Shown here piece after piece: positions 26,809 to 34,189 of a stretch of 64,000 bases of DNA. Origin of the DNA: Parvibaculum sp963696585 (GTDB lineage: Bacteria; Pseudomonadota; Alphaproteobacteria; Parvibaculales; Parvibaculaceae); the NCBI GenBank assembly GCA_963696585.1, contig CAVOKW010000012.1, positions 4,272 to 68,271 of the forward strand, written 5' to 3'. The first letter of the stretch is position 1, and the number at the start of each line of letters is the position of its first letter. A program made the position numbers and the translations under genes. The notes beneath the pieces are model-generated. The model made no database searches. It was not told where the DNA came from and saw only the letters and a program-made list of their open reading frames with translations.

Positions 26809-27704
26809 ACGCCGCACTGGCAAAGGTCAAAGGGTTGCTGCGCGAGCGCATGAAACGCGCCGTTCTGCCGCTGGCGGAGCGCCGCATCATGATGGATCGC
26901 AACAGTGACGTGTTTCCCTTGCCAGCCGGTGTGGTTGCAAGGACCGCCGATCTGGGGGGATTGCGGGCCGAATGGACCCTGCCGGAAAAGCACCGGACCG
27001 GGCCCGTCCTGATCTATTTTCATGGTGGCGGCTATGTGCAGGGCTCATCACTCTCCCATCGCCATGTGACCGGGCGACTGGCGCTGGAAACCGGGGCGCG
27101 CGTGCTGAGCGTCGATTATGCGCTGGCGCCTGAGCATGTTTTTCCGGCCGCTGTGCAGGACGGCCTTGCATCCTATGAGTGGCTCCTGCGGCAGGGGGTT
27201 GGCGCGCATGAAATCTGTCTGGCGGGCGACAGCGCGGGCGGCGGTCTGGCTGTCGCCACCCTGATCGCCGCACGTGACAAGGGGCTCGCCCTGCCAGCCG
27301 GCGCGGCGCTGCTTTGTCCGTGGACGGATTTAACCTGCGACACGCCGAGCTATAAAAGCCGGGCCGATGTGGACCCGATGACAAGCGAGGCGGGCCTCAA
27401 GGCCATGGCCGAGATTTATCTCGCAGGCGCCGATCCGCGCGATCCGCTCGCCTCACCCAATTTTGCCGATCTCAAGGGCCTGCCGCCGCTATACATTCAG
27501 GTCGGCAATGATGAAGTGCTGCTGGATGATGCCCGGCACCTCGCAGCGCGCGCCAGGGAGCATGGGGTGGAGGTGCGTCTCGATATATACGAGCACATGT
27601 TCCATGTCTGGCAGGCCTTTTATCAAATGCTGCCTCAGGGCGAAGAGGCTCTGGTCCGCATCAGCGCGCATCTGCTGGCACACTGGCAAAGAGCGGTACC
27701 CTGA
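26793..27704 (+). CDS. Alpha/beta hydrolase, hormone-sensitive-lipase type (start disturbed)
   Basis: 303 aa from ATG 26793. HSL-family esterase: oxyanion hole YFHGGGYVQGS (about residues 75-85), nucleophile elbow GDSAGGG, acid in GNDEVLLDD and base in EHMFHVW. It probably hydrolyses short-chain or acyl esters in the cytoplasm. The original start was almost certainly ATG 26777 behind GGGGAGG. A 13-bp duplication now puts that start out of frame (see 26783-26808). Translation may restart at ATG 26793, 22 nt from the ribosome-binding site, or depend on coupling across the short frame that ends at 26809. Expression may thus be reduced. The catalytic body is intact. Confidence 0.82.
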   Translation: MTPHDDAALAKVKGLLRERMKRAVLPLAERRIMMDRNSDVFPLPAGVVARTADLGGLRAEWTLPEKHRTGPVLIYFHGGGYVQGSSLSHRHVTGRLALETGARVLSVDYALAPEHVFPAAVQDGLASYEWLLRQGVGAHEICLAGDSAGGGLAVATLIAARDKGLALPAGAALLCPWTDLTCDTPSYKSRADVDPMTSEAGLKAMAEIYLAGADPRDPLASPNFADLKGLPPLYIQVGNDEVLLDDARHLAARAREHGVEVRLDIYEHMFHVWQAFYQMLPQGEEALVRISAHLLAHWQRAVP

Positions 27705-27811
27705 TTTGTGAATTCTTTACGCTCCTTAAGCAGGCTTTACCCGTCTTAAGAGGGCGTTAAGAAGCGCGTCATACGGTTTGACCGGAGCACATCGGGATTG
27801 CCCATGTGCCC

Positions 27812-27904
27812 GGATGACAAAGGCAAACCGCCGGAAAGGGCGGGACGCAAAGCCTCCGGCCCTCCTTGCCGATCCGGCAAAAGGGTAGCGGGGTTGCCGC
27901 CGGA
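27812..27904 (+). promoter_or_regulatory. Cyclic-di-GMP-I riboswitch (GEMM-I)
   Basis: The leader of the ParA-type gene carries the GEMM-I core in order. AGGCAAACC (27820-27828) is followed by a stem closed by a GGAAAG tetraloop (CCGCC/GGCGG around 27828-27843). Next comes GGGACGCAAAGCCTCCGG (27842-27859), the most conserved block of the class. A variable second stem (TTGCCGATCCGGCAA, 27866-27880) and finally GGGTAGCGGGGTTGCC (27883-27898) complete the motif. Known GEMM-I RNAs bind cyclic di-GMP and change expression of downstream genes. About 110 nt separate it from the ATG at 28014. That stretch can form a large hairpin (CGGTCAG near 27911 with CTGACCG near 27974), and no T-run follows, so control of translation is more likely than of termination. 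Confidence 0.93.
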
Positions 27905-28013
27905 CAAGATCCCGGTCAGGGGCCGGACGCCATGGGCGTTCGACAAGGCTCCGCCATGGCAACGCCCCGGACCGCTGACCGTGCCCCGCTTCCCGGCCTG
28001 CCAGGAGGTTTTG

Positions 28014-28760
28014 ATGCCGTCACCAATGCGCATATTCGTTTTTGCCTCACAAAAGGGCGGGTCTGGCAAGACCACTCTTGCCGGTCACATAGCGGTGCAG
28101 GCCGCCCTTGCCGGGCATGGCCGTGTGGCGATGATCGATACGGATCCGCAAGGCAGCATGGAGAAATGGTGGGAGGCACGTCTTGCCGATGAGCCGGGCT
28201 ATTACAAGGCGGACATGACGAGCCTGACCGGGGCCATTGCCAAGGCCCGGCACGACGGGGTGCGGCTGCTCGTCATCGATACGCCGCCCGCAATCACGCG
28301 CGCCATTTCCGAGGTTGTGGCCCATGCCGATCTCGTGCTGGTGCCAACAAGGCCAAGTCCGCATGACCTGCGTGCCGTCGGCCCGACAGTGGATATCGCG
28401 GAATGGCACAAGAAGCAGATGGTGTTTCTGGTCAATGCCGCAACGCCGCGCGCCCGCATCACATCGGATGCCGCCGTCGCCTTGTCGCAGCACGGCACGG
28501 TCGCGCCTGTCACCATTCATCACCGCGTCGAATTTGCCGCCGCCATGATCGATGGGCGCACGGTGATGGAGGCCAAACCGGGCGGCAAATCGGCCCTTGA
28601 GGTGCAGGCGCTCTGGACTTACCTCGCCGATCGTCTCCAGCGCATGGACGCGGCCGATCAGGAACTCTGCGGGCCCCTGCCGCCCAAGGGCGCCTATCGG
28701 ACAAATCTCAATGCGTTGGGTCAGCGTGCCCCGATTTTTGGGCGTCGCGTTGTCTCGTGA
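28014..28760 (+). CDS. ParA/MinD-type ATPase
   Basis: 248-aa ParA-family ATPase. The deviant Walker A motif is KGGSGKTT (residues 15-22) with the signature lysine, followed by DTDPQGS (A' motif) and LLVIDTPPA (Walker B). Such proteins form ATP-dependent dimers on DNA or membrane and place cargo: chromosomes, plasmids, chemoreceptor arrays, pili or cellulose synthase. The C-terminal ~30 residues (GPLPPKGAYRTNLN) extend past the core. ATG at 28014 has the strong CCAGGAGG site. The gene is directly behind a c-di-GMP riboswitch and 53 bp ahead of a ribbon-helix-helix protein that may be its DNA-binding partner. No ParB gene is near, so a housekeeping chromosome-segregation role is unlikely. Confidence 0.88.
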   Translation: MPSPMRIFVFASQKGGSGKTTLAGHIAVQAALAGHGRVAMIDTDPQGSMEKWWEARLADEPGYYKADMTSLTGAIAKARHDGVRLLVIDTPPAITRAISEVVAHADLVLVPTRPSPHDLRAVGPTVDIAEWHKKQMVFLVNAATPRARITSDAAVALSQHGTVAPVTIHHRVEFAAAMIDGRTVMEAKPGGKSALEVQALWTYLADRLQRMDAADQELCGPLPPKGAYRTNLNALGQRAPIFGRRVVS

Positions 28761-28813
28761 GCCGGTACGCCTGAAGCCTGCCCTGTCGTCTGCCGATTGA
28801 TTGGAGAAAACAA

Positions 28814-29284
28814 ATGAGCCGTGACGGTTTTGCATCGCTGAGTGCGAGCCTCTTGATACGCCGCGCGCCCCCGAAGGCGACAAGTGACGCCCCCCGCCCA
28901 GGCGACGTCCCGGCCCATATGCGGCCTGCGCCCGAAATGCGCCAGTCCGCCTTGCCCCAAGGGCCGGATGACAAATTCTTCCAAAGGGAAGGGCGGGCCG
29001 ATCCGGCGCCTGCTGGCAATACGATCTATAGTGGTCCCGAGCGTCGTCTGCGCGAGGTCAGCCCCGAAATAGAGCGTCGATGCAGCGTACCGCCACGCAT
29101 CAAGGTGTCAGTCAGGCTCGAACAGCATCGCTATGCGCGATTGCGCATGGCCTCGCAAGACATGGGCCGTACCCATCAAGACCTGATGACCAAGGCCATC
29201 GACCACTATCTCGATATGCTCCGGATACCGCGTATCGCGGCCCAGAAGCGTGATTTGAATGGGCTCCGGCGATCGTTTTCATAG
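28814..29284 (+). CDS. Ribbon-helix-helix-like protein, probable partner of ParA
   Basis: 156 aa. The first ~90 residues are rich in Pro, Ala and Arg and look disordered. The C-terminal part (RIKVSVRLEQHRYARLRMAS, then DMGRTHQDLMTKAIDHYLDML) has the strand-helix-helix pattern of ribbon-helix-helix DNA-binding proteins. GGAGAAAACAA precedes the ATG. Small RHH proteins are the centromere-binding partners of several ParA-type ATPases, and the long flexible N-terminus could carry the ATPase-stimulating arginine. This pairing is an inference from position and fold pattern. Both genes should be under the c-di-GMP riboswitch at 27812. Confidence 0.7.
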   Translation: MSRDGFASLSASLLIRRAPPKATSDAPRPGDVPAHMRPAPEMRQSALPQGPDDKFFQREGRADPAPAGNTIYSGPERRLREVSPEIERRCSVPPRIKVSVRLEQHRYARLRMASQDMGRTHQDLMTKAIDHYLDMLRIPRIAAQKRDLNGLRRSFS

Positions 29285-29394
29285 AGGCCTGACGCCCGGT
29301 CGACTGGGGTGAATGAGCCGGATTTCGGCCTGTTCAGTCTACCCTGATTGCTAATTGAGGAAAGAGATATAGAATCGCCGCAAATATCGGTTTG

Positions 29395-29434
29395 AATTGA
29401 CGAACCCCGCCTTGCGAAATGCGGGGCGTCAATT
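29395..29434 (+). promoter_or_regulatory. Hairpin / operator-like inverted repeat before mucR
   Basis: Arms AATTGACG-aa-CCCCGC (29395-29410) and GCGGGG-CGTCAATT (29421-29434) with a 10-nt loop: 14 paired bases interrupted only by a two-base bulge. It ends 19 bp before the GTG start of mucR. It could be the binding site of MucR itself, which represses its own gene in related bacteria, or an mRNA hairpin that governs access to the start. The bases after the second arm are A-rich, not T-rich, so it is not a standard terminator. Confidence 0.6.
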
Positions 29435-29452
29435 GAAGAAAATGGGGCGGCG

Positions 29453-29872
29453 GTGACTGACAAGTCTGAATTGATTGCCATGGCAACTGATATTGTTTCA
29501 GCCTATGTCGGGCACAACAGCATGGCGCCAGGCGATGTGCCGGGCCTCATCCGCAAGGTATTTGATGCTTTGCGTCTGGCGTCTGGCGCCGCGCCAGCGC
29601 CCGAGCCTGTGCGGGGCGAACCGGCCGTGCCGATCAAAAAATCACTGACACCGGATTATCTGATCTGCCTTGAGGACGGGAAGAAATTCAAATCCCTCAA
29701 GCGTCACCTGCGCGCGCATTACGATTTGAGCCCCGAAGAATATCGCGAGAAGTGGAACCTGCCCGCCGACTATCCGATGGTGGCGCCGAACTATGCCCAG
29801 GCGCGTTCGCGTCTCGCCAAAAAAATGGGGCTCGGCCAACAGGGACGCAAGCCACGTCGGGCGGCGCACTGA
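29453..29872 (+). CDS. mucR: MucR/Ros-family zinc-finger transcriptional regulator
   Basis: 139 aa. The C-terminal DNA-binding part has the prokaryotic zinc-finger pattern ICLEDGKKFKSLKRHLRAHY (residues 71-90), with Cys72, Asp75, His85 and His89 as likely ligands, the usual MucR variant with a single cysteine. It is followed by LSPEEYREKWNLPADYPMVAP, also conserved. MucR proteins are global, H-NS-like regulators of exopolysaccharide, motility, cell cycle and virulence genes in Hyphomicrobiales. The only plausible start is GTG 29453. A long inverted repeat lies just upstream (29395-29434) and may be an autoregulatory site. Confidence 0.93.
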   Translation: MTDKSELIAMATDIVSAYVGHNSMAPGDVPGLIRKVFDALRLASGAAPAPEPVRGEPAVPIKKSLTPDYLICLEDGKKFKSLKRHLRAHYDLSPEEYREKWNLPADYPMVAPNYAQARSRLAKKMGLGQQGRKPRRAAH

Positions 29873-29915
29873 AAAAGTTAACGCCGCCTTGCATTGAACC
29901 GCATCCCGACTCATC

Positions 29916-30485
29916 ATGGACCGAAGTGATTCGCGCGTGGCACAAGCTGCCACGACAGCCGTGAAGGATGGGACCCTGACCGAAGCTGACGAAGCCATCA
30001 GAGCCCAGCTCATCGTGCCCGAGCAGCGCGAGCTGTTTGATTACTGGAACGCGCGCCGTCCCAGGGACTCCTATCCCCGGCGCGCCGACATTTCACCTGC
30101 CGATCTGCGCAAGCTCTTGCCCTGCATCAGCCTGCTGGATGTGATTGATGGTGACCCGCAAAATCTGCGTGTCCGTCTCGCAGGCACAAGGCTGCGCGAC
30201 TATTACGGCATCGAGACCACGGGTCGCATGATGGCGGATTTTGATCTTGGCGATCAGCGCGACTATTGGAATGCCGCCTATCGCGAAGTGGTGAGCGCCG
30301 GGCGTCCGGCTCAGGGCGTCGTGTCGCTGGTGCCCTGGAATCAGCCGCATATTTTCCAGTTCTGGCTGCGCCTGCCACTGGCCGATGCCGAGGGCCGCAT
30401 TGTCATGGTGCTCGGCCATGATGCCTTCATGCAGTCTGAAAAAGCCCATGCCCTGGCGGGCGCCGCACAGTTGCAAAGCGCCTGA
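29916..30485 (+). CDS. PAS-domain protein (PAS_5 type)
   Basis: 189 aa. One PAS_5 domain covers most of the protein (about 40-175): DYWNARRPRDSYPRRADISPADLRKLLP split by few changes, LLDVIDGDPQNLRVRLAGTRLRDYYGIETTGR, and FQFWLRLPLADAEGRIVMVLG at the end. These single-domain proteins are frequent in Hyphomicrobiales and have no output domain of their own. It follows mucR by 43 bp, so read-through transcription is possible. The ligand is unknown. Confidence 0.78.
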   Translation: MDRSDSRVAQAATTAVKDGTLTEADEAIRAQLIVPEQRELFDYWNARRPRDSYPRRADISPADLRKLLPCISLLDVIDGDPQNLRVRLAGTRLRDYYGIETTGRMMADFDLGDQRDYWNAAYREVVSAGRPAQGVVSLVPWNQPHIFQFWLRLPLADAEGRIVMVLGHDAFMQSEKAHALAGAAQLQSA

Positions 30486-30550
30486 GACATTCGGGTGGCT
30501 TGAGCTTGACGTCTTTCTGATCGCACAATGGCGGCGGGAGGACGCAATCC

Positions 30551-31012
30551 ATGCAAAAACAAATCGGCAGCTTCATTCTGGCAATGATCTTGGCCCATGC
30601 ATCTGGCAGCGCCCGGGCTGAGGGCGCGGCAGCCAGGCTGCAAGGCGCGACGCAGACCATCGCGCTTGGCGAGACGGCCCGCTTTCCCATCGCGTCATCA
30701 TCAACGCGCTCGACCGAGCTGCATGCCCGATGTGATCTGGTGTCTGGTGGCGGATCGGCGTCGCTGATTTTCGATGGCGACCATTATGTGCCGCTCTCGG
30801 ATCCCGAGGTCGGTGCGGCCATCGCGATCGATAGCACCACACCGCGTCATTTTGATCTGACAGGAACAATCGAGGCCAATAAGGGCGATGCCTATATCGC
30901 GTTTTATTTTGCTTCAGCGCCCCAGACCATGTGTTTTCCCGGCATGTCATGCGACGGCAAGGAAAAGGTCGCCGCTAAAATCGATGTCACCTGCCAGGAC
31001 GCGACACCCTGA
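30551..31012 (+). CDS. Exported hypothetical protein
   Basis: 153 aa with a signal peptide (KQIGSFILAMILAHASGSARA, cleavage near ARAEG, about residue 24). The mature part contains four cysteines (ARCDLVSG, QTMCFPGMSCDG, DVTCQD) that may form two disulfides, and beta-rich sequence. Not recognised. A GGGAGGA site lies 12 bases before the ATG. It converges on the XRE gene with 9 bp between the stops. Confidence 0.65.
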   Translation: MQKQIGSFILAMILAHASGSARAEGAAARLQGATQTIALGETARFPIASSSTRSTELHARCDLVSGGGSASLIFDGDHYVPLSDPEVGAAIAIDSTTPRHFDLTGTIEANKGDAYIAFYFASAPQTMCFPGMSCDGKEKVAAKIDVTCQDATP

Positions 31013-31021
31013 AGCCGCGAT

Positions 31022-31591
31022 CTAATAGTGCCGGATCAGGGTGATGATGGGCGCGATCCATTCATAGGCTTCAATGATCAGGGCGGGCGCCCCCGGTTCC
31101 GCCGGGACGAGCAGGTAGCCGCCTTCCTCGCGGGGTACCAGCCGACCAAACACACTTGTCTTGGAGCCAGCCGGCAGCACGATGCAGTCGCGGTGATGGC
31201 CCATATACTGATCGGCGCGCAAGAGCCGGTCGCCAATCAATATGTCCCCGGTTTGATAGGGGCCGACATTATCGCCGACCTGCAGGGCCACAGGGTCACG
31301 CGCCTGAATATCCGGATTAAGACCGCCCTGTAACTCGGGGGGCAGGGCGCTGAGCCGCCCGCCGCGGCGCAAGAGCCCCATCAACTCAAGACGGCCAGAC
31401 ACCGGCTCGGCGATCAGCTCGCTCACGGGCACGTGAAAAATCTCGGCGAAACGGGCCAGCCAATCCACGGAAACCGTCATGTCTGACGTTTCAAGCCTCG
31501 AAACGGTTGCCGCCGTTGTGCCGATTTTCTGCGCCAACTCGCCCTGAGTCAGGCCCTTTTGCTTGCGATATTGCCGGATGCGCGTCTTCAA
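31022..31591 (-). CDS. XRE-family regulator with S24-like C-terminal domain
   Basis: 189 aa. N-terminal XRE helix-turn-helix: IRQYRKQKGLTQGELAQKIGTTAATVSRLE (residues 4-33). The C-terminal half (GDNVGPYQTGDILIGDRLLR, then PAGSKTSVFGRLVPREEGGYLLVP) is beta-rich and resembles the LexA/S24 dimerisation fold. I cannot place an unambiguous Ser/Lys catalytic pair, so self-cleavage is doubtful. It is divergent to the DnaA-C-like gene at 31741. The 150 bp between them are AT-richer and hold the inverted repeat AATCG/CGATT near 31680-31697, a likely operator. Confidence 0.8.
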   Translation of the reverse strand: MKTRIRQYRKQKGLTQGELAQKIGTTAATVSRLETSDMTVSVDWLARFAEIFHVPVSELIAEPVSGRLELMGLLRRGGRLSALPPELQGGLNPDIQARDPVALQVGDNVGPYQTGDILIGDRLLRADQYMGHHRDCIVLPAGSKTSVFGRLVPREEGGYLLVPAEPGAPALIIEAYEWIAPIITLIRHY

Positions 31592-31740
31592 ACGAAATGC
31601 CTCATTAAGCGTTTCAACAAGTTCTTAGCCACTACTTATCCCCACTTTATACAAAATGGGTAATTTTAGTATGAGCCAAATCGTAAATTAGCGATTTGTT
31701 CGCAAAGTCGGCTCTGAGTTTGTTGCTTATGGAGAATAAA

Positions 31741-32154
31741 ATGCAGGTTTTGGGGGATGTAACCAATGAAAGGATCGCCATCGGGCTGCGATTGAGACGG
31801 GGACGCCTGTGCGCTCGCCTTTCAGGCTTGTCGGAACAGGAGCGTGCCGCCCAGGTGGCCCTGATGCAGGAGGCCGTCGCGCGGGCCTGGAATGTGCCCG
31901 TGACGGAACTGCGCGCCAGCACGCGCTGCAAGGCCCCCGTCGCTTTTGCCCGTCAGGTTGCCATGTATCTGACGCATGTGTCCTTTGGCATGAATTTGTC
32001 CGCAGTCGGACGCCATTTCGGGCGCGACCGCACCACGGCCGCCTATGCCTGCCGACACATCGAAGACAAGCGCGACGATCGTGATTTTGACCTGATGCTG
32101 GACCGCCTTGAAATCGCAGTGCGCCATCGTCCCCTGATGGAGCGGCGGCAATGA
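31741..32154 (+). CDS. DnaA domain IV-like helix-turn-helix protein
   Basis: 137 aa. The C-terminal part matches domain IV of DnaA, the DnaA-box-binding domain: FARQVAMYLTHVSFGMNLSAVGRHFGRDRTTAAYACRHIED broken here only for length, with the DnaA signature core GRDRTTAAYA. Domains I-III (oligomerisation and AAA+ ATPase) are absent, so it could bind DnaA boxes without initiating replication. It overlaps the next gene (DUF6456) by 4 bp. ATG 31741 has GGAGAATAAA upstream and is preferred to 31729 or 31696. The gene pair next to sufE is conserved in Hyphomicrobiales. Confidence 0.83.
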   Translation: MQVLGDVTNERIAIGLRLRRGRLCARLSGLSEQERAAQVALMQEAVARAWNVPVTELRASTRCKAPVAFARQVAMYLTHVSFGMNLSAVGRHFGRDRTTAAYACRHIEDKRDDRDFDLMLDRLEIAVRHRPLMERRQ

Positions 32155-32993
32155 GCAGATCACCATCCGGGAAGCTGCAAGGCCCACAGACTCAAGCCGC
32201 CACGCCGCGGCCGGGCACCCCCCATGCCTTTGATCGCGAGGTGCGCCGCATCTTCCGCCGATTGGCCGAACCGGGCAGCTATCTTGCCCGTTGCCAGAAG
32301 CAGGGCTTCGGTCTGTTTGTCGAAAGCAATCGCTGGCAAAAACCCATCGCGACGATTGAACCGCGCATGATGAAAGAGCTGGAGGATCTTGATCTCATCA
32401 GGGCCATCGAGCGCCATCAGAATGCCGAAATATGGCGACCGACACCTGCGGGCCTTGCCTATTATCGGCGACTTGAAGCGCGTCACGATCCCTATCGCAC
32501 GCAGCATCAGCTCGTTGTGAACAAGACCCTGCATCACCAGGGCAAGGATATCTGCCTTGATGTGAATGAAGGCGAGACGCCGCTGGGCTGGTTGCGGCGT
32601 CGCCGGGGCAGCAATGGTCGGCCGCTCGTTTCAGCCGCGCAATTTGAGGCGGGTGAAAAATTGCGTCGCGATTTTACACTGGCGCATATGACGCCGCGCG
32701 TGACGACGGATTGGACCGTGGCGATGGGGGCGCGCCAATCCGGTCGCGCCGCGCCGCGTGATCGCGCCGAGATTTCCGACATGGCGCTGGCCGCGCGTCA
32801 GCGCGTCGAGAAAGCGCTTGCCAGTGTCGGGCCGGGCCTGAATGACACGCTCCTGATGGTCTGCTGCCATCTGGAAGGACTTGAAGAGGCGGAGCGGAAG
32901 TTCGGCTGGCCGCAGCGATCCGGCAAGGTGGTGCTGTTGCTCGCCCTTGACCGGCTTGTTGCGCATTACGGCATGGAGCGGCTGGTCGATTGA
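32151..32993 (+). CDS. DUF6456-domain protein
   Basis: 280 aa, translationally coupled (ATGA overlap) to the DnaA-IV-like protein. The C-terminal half matches DUF6456: NEGETPLGWLRRRRGSNGRPLVS, RLRRDFTLAHMTPRVTTDW (with a one-residue variation), and LLMVCCHLEGLEEAERKFGWPQRSGK. The N-terminal half looks like a winged-helix segment (ATIEPRMMKELEDLDLI and WRPTPAGLAYYRRL). It is probably a DNA-binding regulator that works with its coupled partner; this is inference from fold pattern and coupling. Confidence 0.8.
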   Translation: MSRSPSGKLQGPQTQAATPRPGTPHAFDREVRRIFRRLAEPGSYLARCQKQGFGLFVESNRWQKPIATIEPRMMKELEDLDLIRAIERHQNAEIWRPTPAGLAYYRRLEARHDPYRTQHQLVVNKTLHHQGKDICLDVNEGETPLGWLRRRRGSNGRPLVSAAQFEAGEKLRRDFTLAHMTPRVTTDWTVAMGARQSGRAAPRDRAEISDMALAARQRVEKALASVGPGLNDTLLMVCCHLEGLEEAERKFGWPQRSGKVVLLLALDRLVAHYGMERLVD

Positions 32994-33006
32994 CGATGCG
33001 TGACAA

Positions 33007-33426
33007 TCAGGCGCGGGCGGCGCGGGCGTCCCGTTCAACCCGTGCCACCATCGAAGCCAGGCCATTGGAACGTTGCGGGCTGAGATGCTCATTCAGGCCC
33101 AGGGCGGCAAGGATCTCGCGCGCATTGATTTGCAGGATGTCGGCAGGCGTCTTGCCGGAAAAAATTTCAATCAGAATGGCAATCAGTCCACGGACGATAT
33201 GCGCGTCACTATCCCCTCGGAACAGGAGGATGGTGTTGCCCGCCTCATCCTGCGCCAGCTCGGTCACAAGCCAGACCTGACTCACACAGCCTTCAACCTT
33301 ATGGGCGGGGCTATGTTCTGCCTCGCTCAGGGGGGCGAGTTTTTTGCCCAGCTCGATGACATAGCGATAGCGGTCTTCCCAATCATCGAGAAAGGCAAAG
33401 TCGTCTATCAGCGCCTGAATGCTCAT
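33007..33426 (-). CDS. sufE: SufE-family sulfur acceptor protein
   Basis: 139 aa. SufE takes the persulfide sulfur from the cysteine desulfurase SufS during Fe-S cluster assembly. The acceptor cysteine is Cys47 in KVEGCVSQVW, the exact family motif; FLDDWEDRYRYVIELGKKL at the N-terminus and REILAALGLNEHLSPQRSNGL at the C-terminus are also typical. Length is normal. The ATG at 33426 follows a CAGGA site. No other suf gene is close; in related genomes sufE also stands apart, near DUF5330 and DUF6456 genes. Confidence 0.92.
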   Translation of the reverse strand: MSIQALIDDFAFLDDWEDRYRYVIELGKKLAPLSEAEHSPAHKVEGCVSQVWLVTELAQDEAGNTILLFRGDSDAHIVRGLIAILIEIFSGKTPADILQINAREILAALGLNEHLSPQRSNGLASMVARVERDARAARA

Positions 33427-33499
33427 CTTGTCCTGCCGATGCTCCGAAAATATCTGGCTGCGTGGCAAACGCCCGTGATGCTTATAGGCAATCAGACAT

Positions 33500-33586
33500 G
33501 TCATTGCGAGCGCAGCGAAGCCATCCACAACGCCGTGACGGCCATATTTGCATGGATTGCTTCGCCGCTTCGCGCCGCGCAAGACG
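33500..33586. repeat. Dispersed imperfect inverted repeat
   Basis: Arm TCATTGCGAGCGCAGCGAAG (33500-33519) with CCATCCA following, and an opposite arm TGGATTGCTTCGCCGCTTCG (33553-33572) with CGCCGCGCAAGA following. They form an imperfect long stem around a 25-nt loop. The sequence type (TCATTGCGAGCGCAGCGAAG) occurs as a dispersed intergenic repeat in many alphaproteobacteria. It lies in the gap between sufE and the DUF5330 gene. Confidence 0.6.
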
Positions 33587-33746
33587 ATTCAATCAATTTT
33601 CACTGTTGAGGAGATAGCTGCGCGGGCCCAGAAGAACAAGCGCCCCATCAGGCTGGACGAGATCCTGATGAGGCGCTTTTCTTGTTTCAGCAGCGATCGG
33701 GGGGATGATCGCTCCAGCTGAAACGGGCCGGTCTGAGGGGGGCGTC

Positions 33747-34148
33747 TCAGACTCCGGCGGAGCGAGGGAGAGCAGCCGCAGCACTTGCTGAAGCTGGTGC
33801 TGATGGCTGCGACTGCCTGATCTGCTGCTGCTCTCTCGCTTTTTCGGACAGCCAGACAAAGGCCTGGCTGCCGTAATAGACAGATTGGTTGATGACATGG
33901 GCGACAACGGCTGAACCGCGATCACAAACGGATCTGTTCCGGTCGCAAAACCCCATCACATCCTGGGCAGATCGGGCGGCAAGGGTGAGCATCTCGCCGG
34001 CATCCACCGCCTCTTGACCCTCTGACCGGCCAAACGCCGTGGTTTGCACGCCATTGGCGGAAAGGTCGTTGCGGGTCGGGGTCTCCGGTGATGGCAACAG
34101 GAAAGCCAGCACAGTGAGCCAGAAGGCACATCTCAACAGCAATGACAT
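33747..34148 (-). CDS. DUF5330-domain exported protein
   Basis: 133 aa from the ATG at 34148 (34160 also in frame; TGAGGA lies before 34148). The N-terminal hydrophobic stretch (LLLRCAFWLTVLAFLLPS) is a signal peptide or anchor. The body has the DUF5330 pattern: AVDAGEMLTLAARSAQDVMGFCDRNRSVCDRGS and AHVINQSVYYGSQAF. Two cysteines (FCDRNRSVC) probably form a disulfide in the periplasm. The last ~30 residues are low-complexity Ala/Pro/Gln/Ser. DUF5330 proteins are restricted to Hyphomicrobiales and have no known function. Confidence 0.77.
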   Translation of the reverse strand: MSLLLRCAFWLTVLAFLLPSPETPTRNDLSANGVQTTAFGRSEGQEAVDAGEMLTLAARSAQDVMGFCDRNRSVCDRGSAVVAHVINQSVYYGSQAFVWLSEKAREQQQIRQSQPSAPASASAAAALPRSAGV

Positions 34149-34189
34149 TTTTGTCCTCACGCATCGTCTCTGAACTTATGGTGAGAGGC

